A stretch of DNA of 64,000 nucleotides from Crenothrix sp. D3 (GTDB lineage: Bacteria > Pseudomonadota > Gammaproteobacteria > Methylococcales > Methylomonadaceae): positions 248,001 through 312,000 of the forward strand of contig MBQZ01000018.1 in the NCBI GenBank assembly GCA_002134785.1. Direction: 5' to 3'. Below, piece by piece: positions 61,953 to 64,000 of this stretch (position 1 is its first letter; every line of letters starts with the position of its first letter). Both the position numbers and the translations under genes were made by a program. A model generated the notes under the pieces. That model saw only the letters and a program-made list of their open reading frames with translations. It was not told the origin of the DNA and did no database searches.

Positions 61953-62390
61953 ATGAATTTTTGGAAAACCAAAACCCTGCCTGAAATGACGACCCAAGAA
62001 TGGGAGTCACTCTGTGATGGCTGCGCTAAATGTTGTCTGCACAAATTAGAAGACGAAGACACGGGTAATATTTACTTTACCAGTATCGCTTGTCGTCTCA
62101 TCGACCTAACTAGTTGTCGTTGTACGCGTTATGCAGAACGCACTCAAATTATTCCTGATTGTTTAGATTTAAGACAACTCGAAACCAGTCAATATCACTG
62201 GTTGCCTGTAACCTGTGCTTACCGATTAGTCCATGAAGGTAAAGAGTTACCCATGTGGCATCCTTTGGTGTCAAAAAACACAGCAAGCGTTGAAGCATCA
62301 GGGATTTCGATTCGCAGTTACGCACGCAAGGAACTAGAAAGTGATGATATAGATGATTTGGAAGATTTCATTATTGAATGGCTAGAGTAA
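61953..62390 (+). CDS. ycgN: YcgN-family cysteine-cluster protein
   Basis: A 145-residue cytoplasmic protein of the YcgN/UPF0260 family. The cysteine pattern CDGCAKCCLHKLEDEDTG, then ACRLIDL, CRCTRY, DCLDL and TCAY, suggests metal or Fe-S binding. Start at ATG 61953 (MNFWKTKTLPEM) was preferred over TTG 61932, which lies within the upstream hairpin. Function unknown but the family is conserved in proteobacteria. Confidence 0.9.
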   Translation: MNFWKTKTLPEMTTQEWESLCDGCAKCCLHKLEDEDTGNIYFTSIACRLIDLTSCRCTRYAERTQIIPDCLDLRQLETSQYHWLPVTCAYRLVHEGKELPMWHPLVSKNTASVEASGISIRSYARKELESDDIDDLEDFIIEWLE

Positions 62391-62481
62391 TAAACTTAAC
62401 TCATTGTATTTTTGTTCTTTACAAGTCATTATCACTTCTCCACTACCCTTTCCATTTTATTTTCAGCAAGGAGTCTCACTT

Positions 62482-64000
62482 ATGAAAAAAAGCAATTTTT
62501 TTGTGCAATTCATTCGTTTAGCTGGCGGTTTTTGGTGTTCAGAAAATCAGGCGACTGTACGCAGATCAGCTCTTATACTACTCATACTCACCATCGCACA
62601 AATCGCCGTCGCCGTTATTATCACTCAATGGAGTGCCGATTTATTTAACGCATTAGATCAACGATCCATGTCGGGGTTTTTCACCCAAGTCGGTATTATC
62701 GTTATTATCTTTGCCGCTAATATCATCGTTACCGTTAGTCATATAAAAGTAAAACGTAGCTTACAAATAGGCTGGCGCAAATGGCTGACAAATCGATTAA
62801 TTGATCTCTGGATGTCTCAAGGACGGCATTATTTGGTGACGCATACCGAAAAAGGTGAACACGATAATCCAGATGGTCGCATTGCCGAAGATATTCGGGT
62901 TGCGACTGAATCCGCTATTGATATGTGTCATTCTTTGCTGTACAGCGTGTTATTACTATTCAGTTTCAGTCAAATTTTATGGTCACTTTCGGGTGTAGTG
63001 GTACTGGATTTAGCGGTAGTAAAAATACCCATTTATGGGCATTTGGTTTGGCTAGCATTGCTTTATGCCAGTGCCGCTTCCTTATTGGGTTGGTGGATGG
63101 GGCAACCGCTAACTAAAGCCACCGATGCTAAACAAACTGCCGAAGCTAATTTTCGTTTCTCCTTAATCACCGCGCAAGAAAACTCTTTATCGATTGCCAT
63201 GATTCACGGCGAAGACAATGAACGCCAACGCTTTCGCTCTCTTTTTTCTGAAATAACGGGGGCTTGGCAACAACAAACAAAGGCATGGGAACGAATTTTA
63301 TTCTTCTCTTCAGGTTACTCAGTACTGTCGATGGCATTCCCCATTTTAGTCTCTGCACCGCGTTATATTTTGGGTAGTCTCAGCCTCGGTGCATTAATGC
63401 AATCTGCACAATCCTTTCAACAAATGGCTTCAGCGTTATCGTGGCCCGTTGATAATATGGCAAAAGTATTTGAGTGGCGAGCCTCAGTAGAACGTATATT
63501 AGGTCTAATCGAAGCCTTAGATTACTTAGAAGAAGAAATAGCTTGTCCTCATCTTAGTCGCATTTGCTTAGAAAAAACCGACCGATCAGTGTTGGGCTTT
63601 GAAAAACTCTGTATTTCTAAATTGAATGGTGAAGAAATTATTTCCTGCATTCAAGATGAAATTAAAGCAGGAGAACACGTCCTTATCACTGGCAACTCCT
63701 TTACGGGTTCTAAACTATTTAAAGCCATCACAGGCCTGTGGCCATGGGGTCATGGGTCTATTGGCTTACCTGATAATGAGACCTTGTTTTTTATGCCACC
63801 ACGCCCTTATCTACCCACAGGAACATTACGGTCAGCTATTTGTTATCCTGCGACTAATGGCACATTTAACGCTGAATTAGAAGCGACACTTAAGTTAGTC
63901 GGCTTGGACGAATTATTAACACAACTGGATCAAGTTGATACTTGGGGCAAAGTGTTATCACGCGAAATGCAGCAACGCCTAGGTTTAGTTCGTCTGCTAT
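62482..64000 (+). CDS. BacA/SbmA-type ABC transporter, partial, with degenerate ATPase
   Basis: Open to the window end (506 codons seen). The N-terminal ~300 residues are an SbmA/BacA/YddA-like membrane domain (ITQWSADLFNALDQ, SLQIGWRKWLTNRLIDLWM, NPDGRIAEDIRVATESAI). The start of an ABC ATPase follows. The P-loop reads GNSFTGSK, with Ser and Lys swapped relative to GxSGxGKS, and the signature reads LSREMQQRLGL in place of LSGGEQQR. GLWPWGHGSI and the Q-loop region FMPPRPYLPTGTLR are kept. AAGGAG precedes the ATG at about 12 bases. Import of peptides or vitamin-like molecules is the family role. Confidence 0.8.
   Translation, partial: MKKSNFFVQFIRLAGGFWCSENQATVRRSALILLILTIAQIAVAVIITQWSADLFNALDQRSMSGFFTQVGIIVIIFAANIIVTVSHIKVKRSLQIGWRKWLTNRLIDLWMSQGRHYLVTHTEKGEHDNPDGRIAEDIRVATESAIDMCHSLLYSVLLLFSFSQILWSLSGVVVLDLAVVKIPIYGHLVWLALLYASAASLLGWWMGQPLTKATDAKQTAEANFRFSLITAQENSLSIAMIHGEDNERQRFRSLFSEITGAWQQQTKAWERILFFSSGYSVLSMAFPILVSAPRYILGSLSLGALMQSAQSFQQMASALSWPVDNMAKVFEWRASVERILGLIEALDYLEEEIACPHLSRICLEKTDRSVLGFEKLCISKLNGEEIISCIQDEIKAGEHVLITGNSFTGSKLFKAITGLWPWGHGSIGLPDNETLFFMPPRPYLPTGTLRSAICYPATNGTFNAELEATLKLVGLDELLTQLDQVDTWGKVLSREMQQRLGLVRLL

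Noticed and set aside
1-64000. tRNA, rRNA or CRISPR genes
   Set aside because: Reading both strands I found no convincing cloverleaf, rRNA segment or spaced direct-repeat array. A tRNAscan or Infernal run would be needed to exclude weak cases.

Overview
The window looks like chromosome of an AT-rich gammaproteobacterial methylotroph, most likely a methanotroph of the Methylococcales. The main evidence is a lanthanide-type PQQ methanol dehydrogenase (xoxF) beside ordinary gammaproteobacterial housekeeping genes (aroE, rlmJ, lpxH, uvrC, pgsA, ycgN, nhaD). The species cannot be fixed from sequence alone. Three families of short dispersed palindromic repeats run through the intergenic spaces: A (GTAGGATGGG type), B (GTAGGTTGGG type) and C (GTTCGCCCTGAGC type).

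Layout. 1-6.9 kb: aroE, a secreted His/Gly-rich protein, rlmJ, nhaD, a rhomboid protease, a secreted cyclophilin and lpxH. 7.1-10 kb: xoxF followed by a small secreted PepSY protein, each with a similar terminator downstream. 10.1-29.3 kb: a complete Tad/Flp type IVc pilus locus on the minus strand (tadZ, tadE/F/G, secretin, cpaB, a AAA ATPase, prepilin peptidase, two Flp pilins, tadA-D). It is split in two by about 5.5 kb of accessory DNA holding an IS982 element with target duplication, a GtrA/GT2/GT-C glycosylation trio, a DUF29 gene and a HigBA toxin-antitoxin pair. The same dyad-symmetric element stands about 175-185 bp upstream of both halves. 29.6-31.9 kb: a ParA-like ATPase and mgtE.

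32-41 kb: a divergent chaperone-usher-type fimbrial cluster (usher, KfrA-like DNA-binding protein, chaperone, a minor pilin that seems to start at ATA, and two tandem major pilins). It faces an OmpR/EnvZ two-component pair. Between them lies a 20-bp inverted repeat made of doubled TGTAACA half-sites, a strong candidate for autoregulation and pilus regulation. A 172-bp MITE-like element with a 10-bp target duplication sits behind one pilin, and the paralogous empty site is preserved in the same window. 41-52 kb: a CorA/MgtE_N hybrid, small secreted proteins, two overlapping dynamin-like GTPases, a Roadblock protein, UdgB and a DUF4010 protein.

52-58.8 kb: the most interesting region. A SNF2-type helicase and a 1184-residue sacsin/GHKL-type ATPase form a translationally coupled operon. 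It is followed by a 15-codon stump of a third coupled gene and flanked by a broken 5' copy of uvrC on the left and intact uvrC on the right. This looks like a defence island, perhaps a remnant of a larger system, lodged at the uvrC start by recombination with a diverged relative. After it come uvrC, pgsA, a TetR regulator, ycgN and a BacA/SbmA-type ABC protein with damaged ATPase motifs, cut by the window end.
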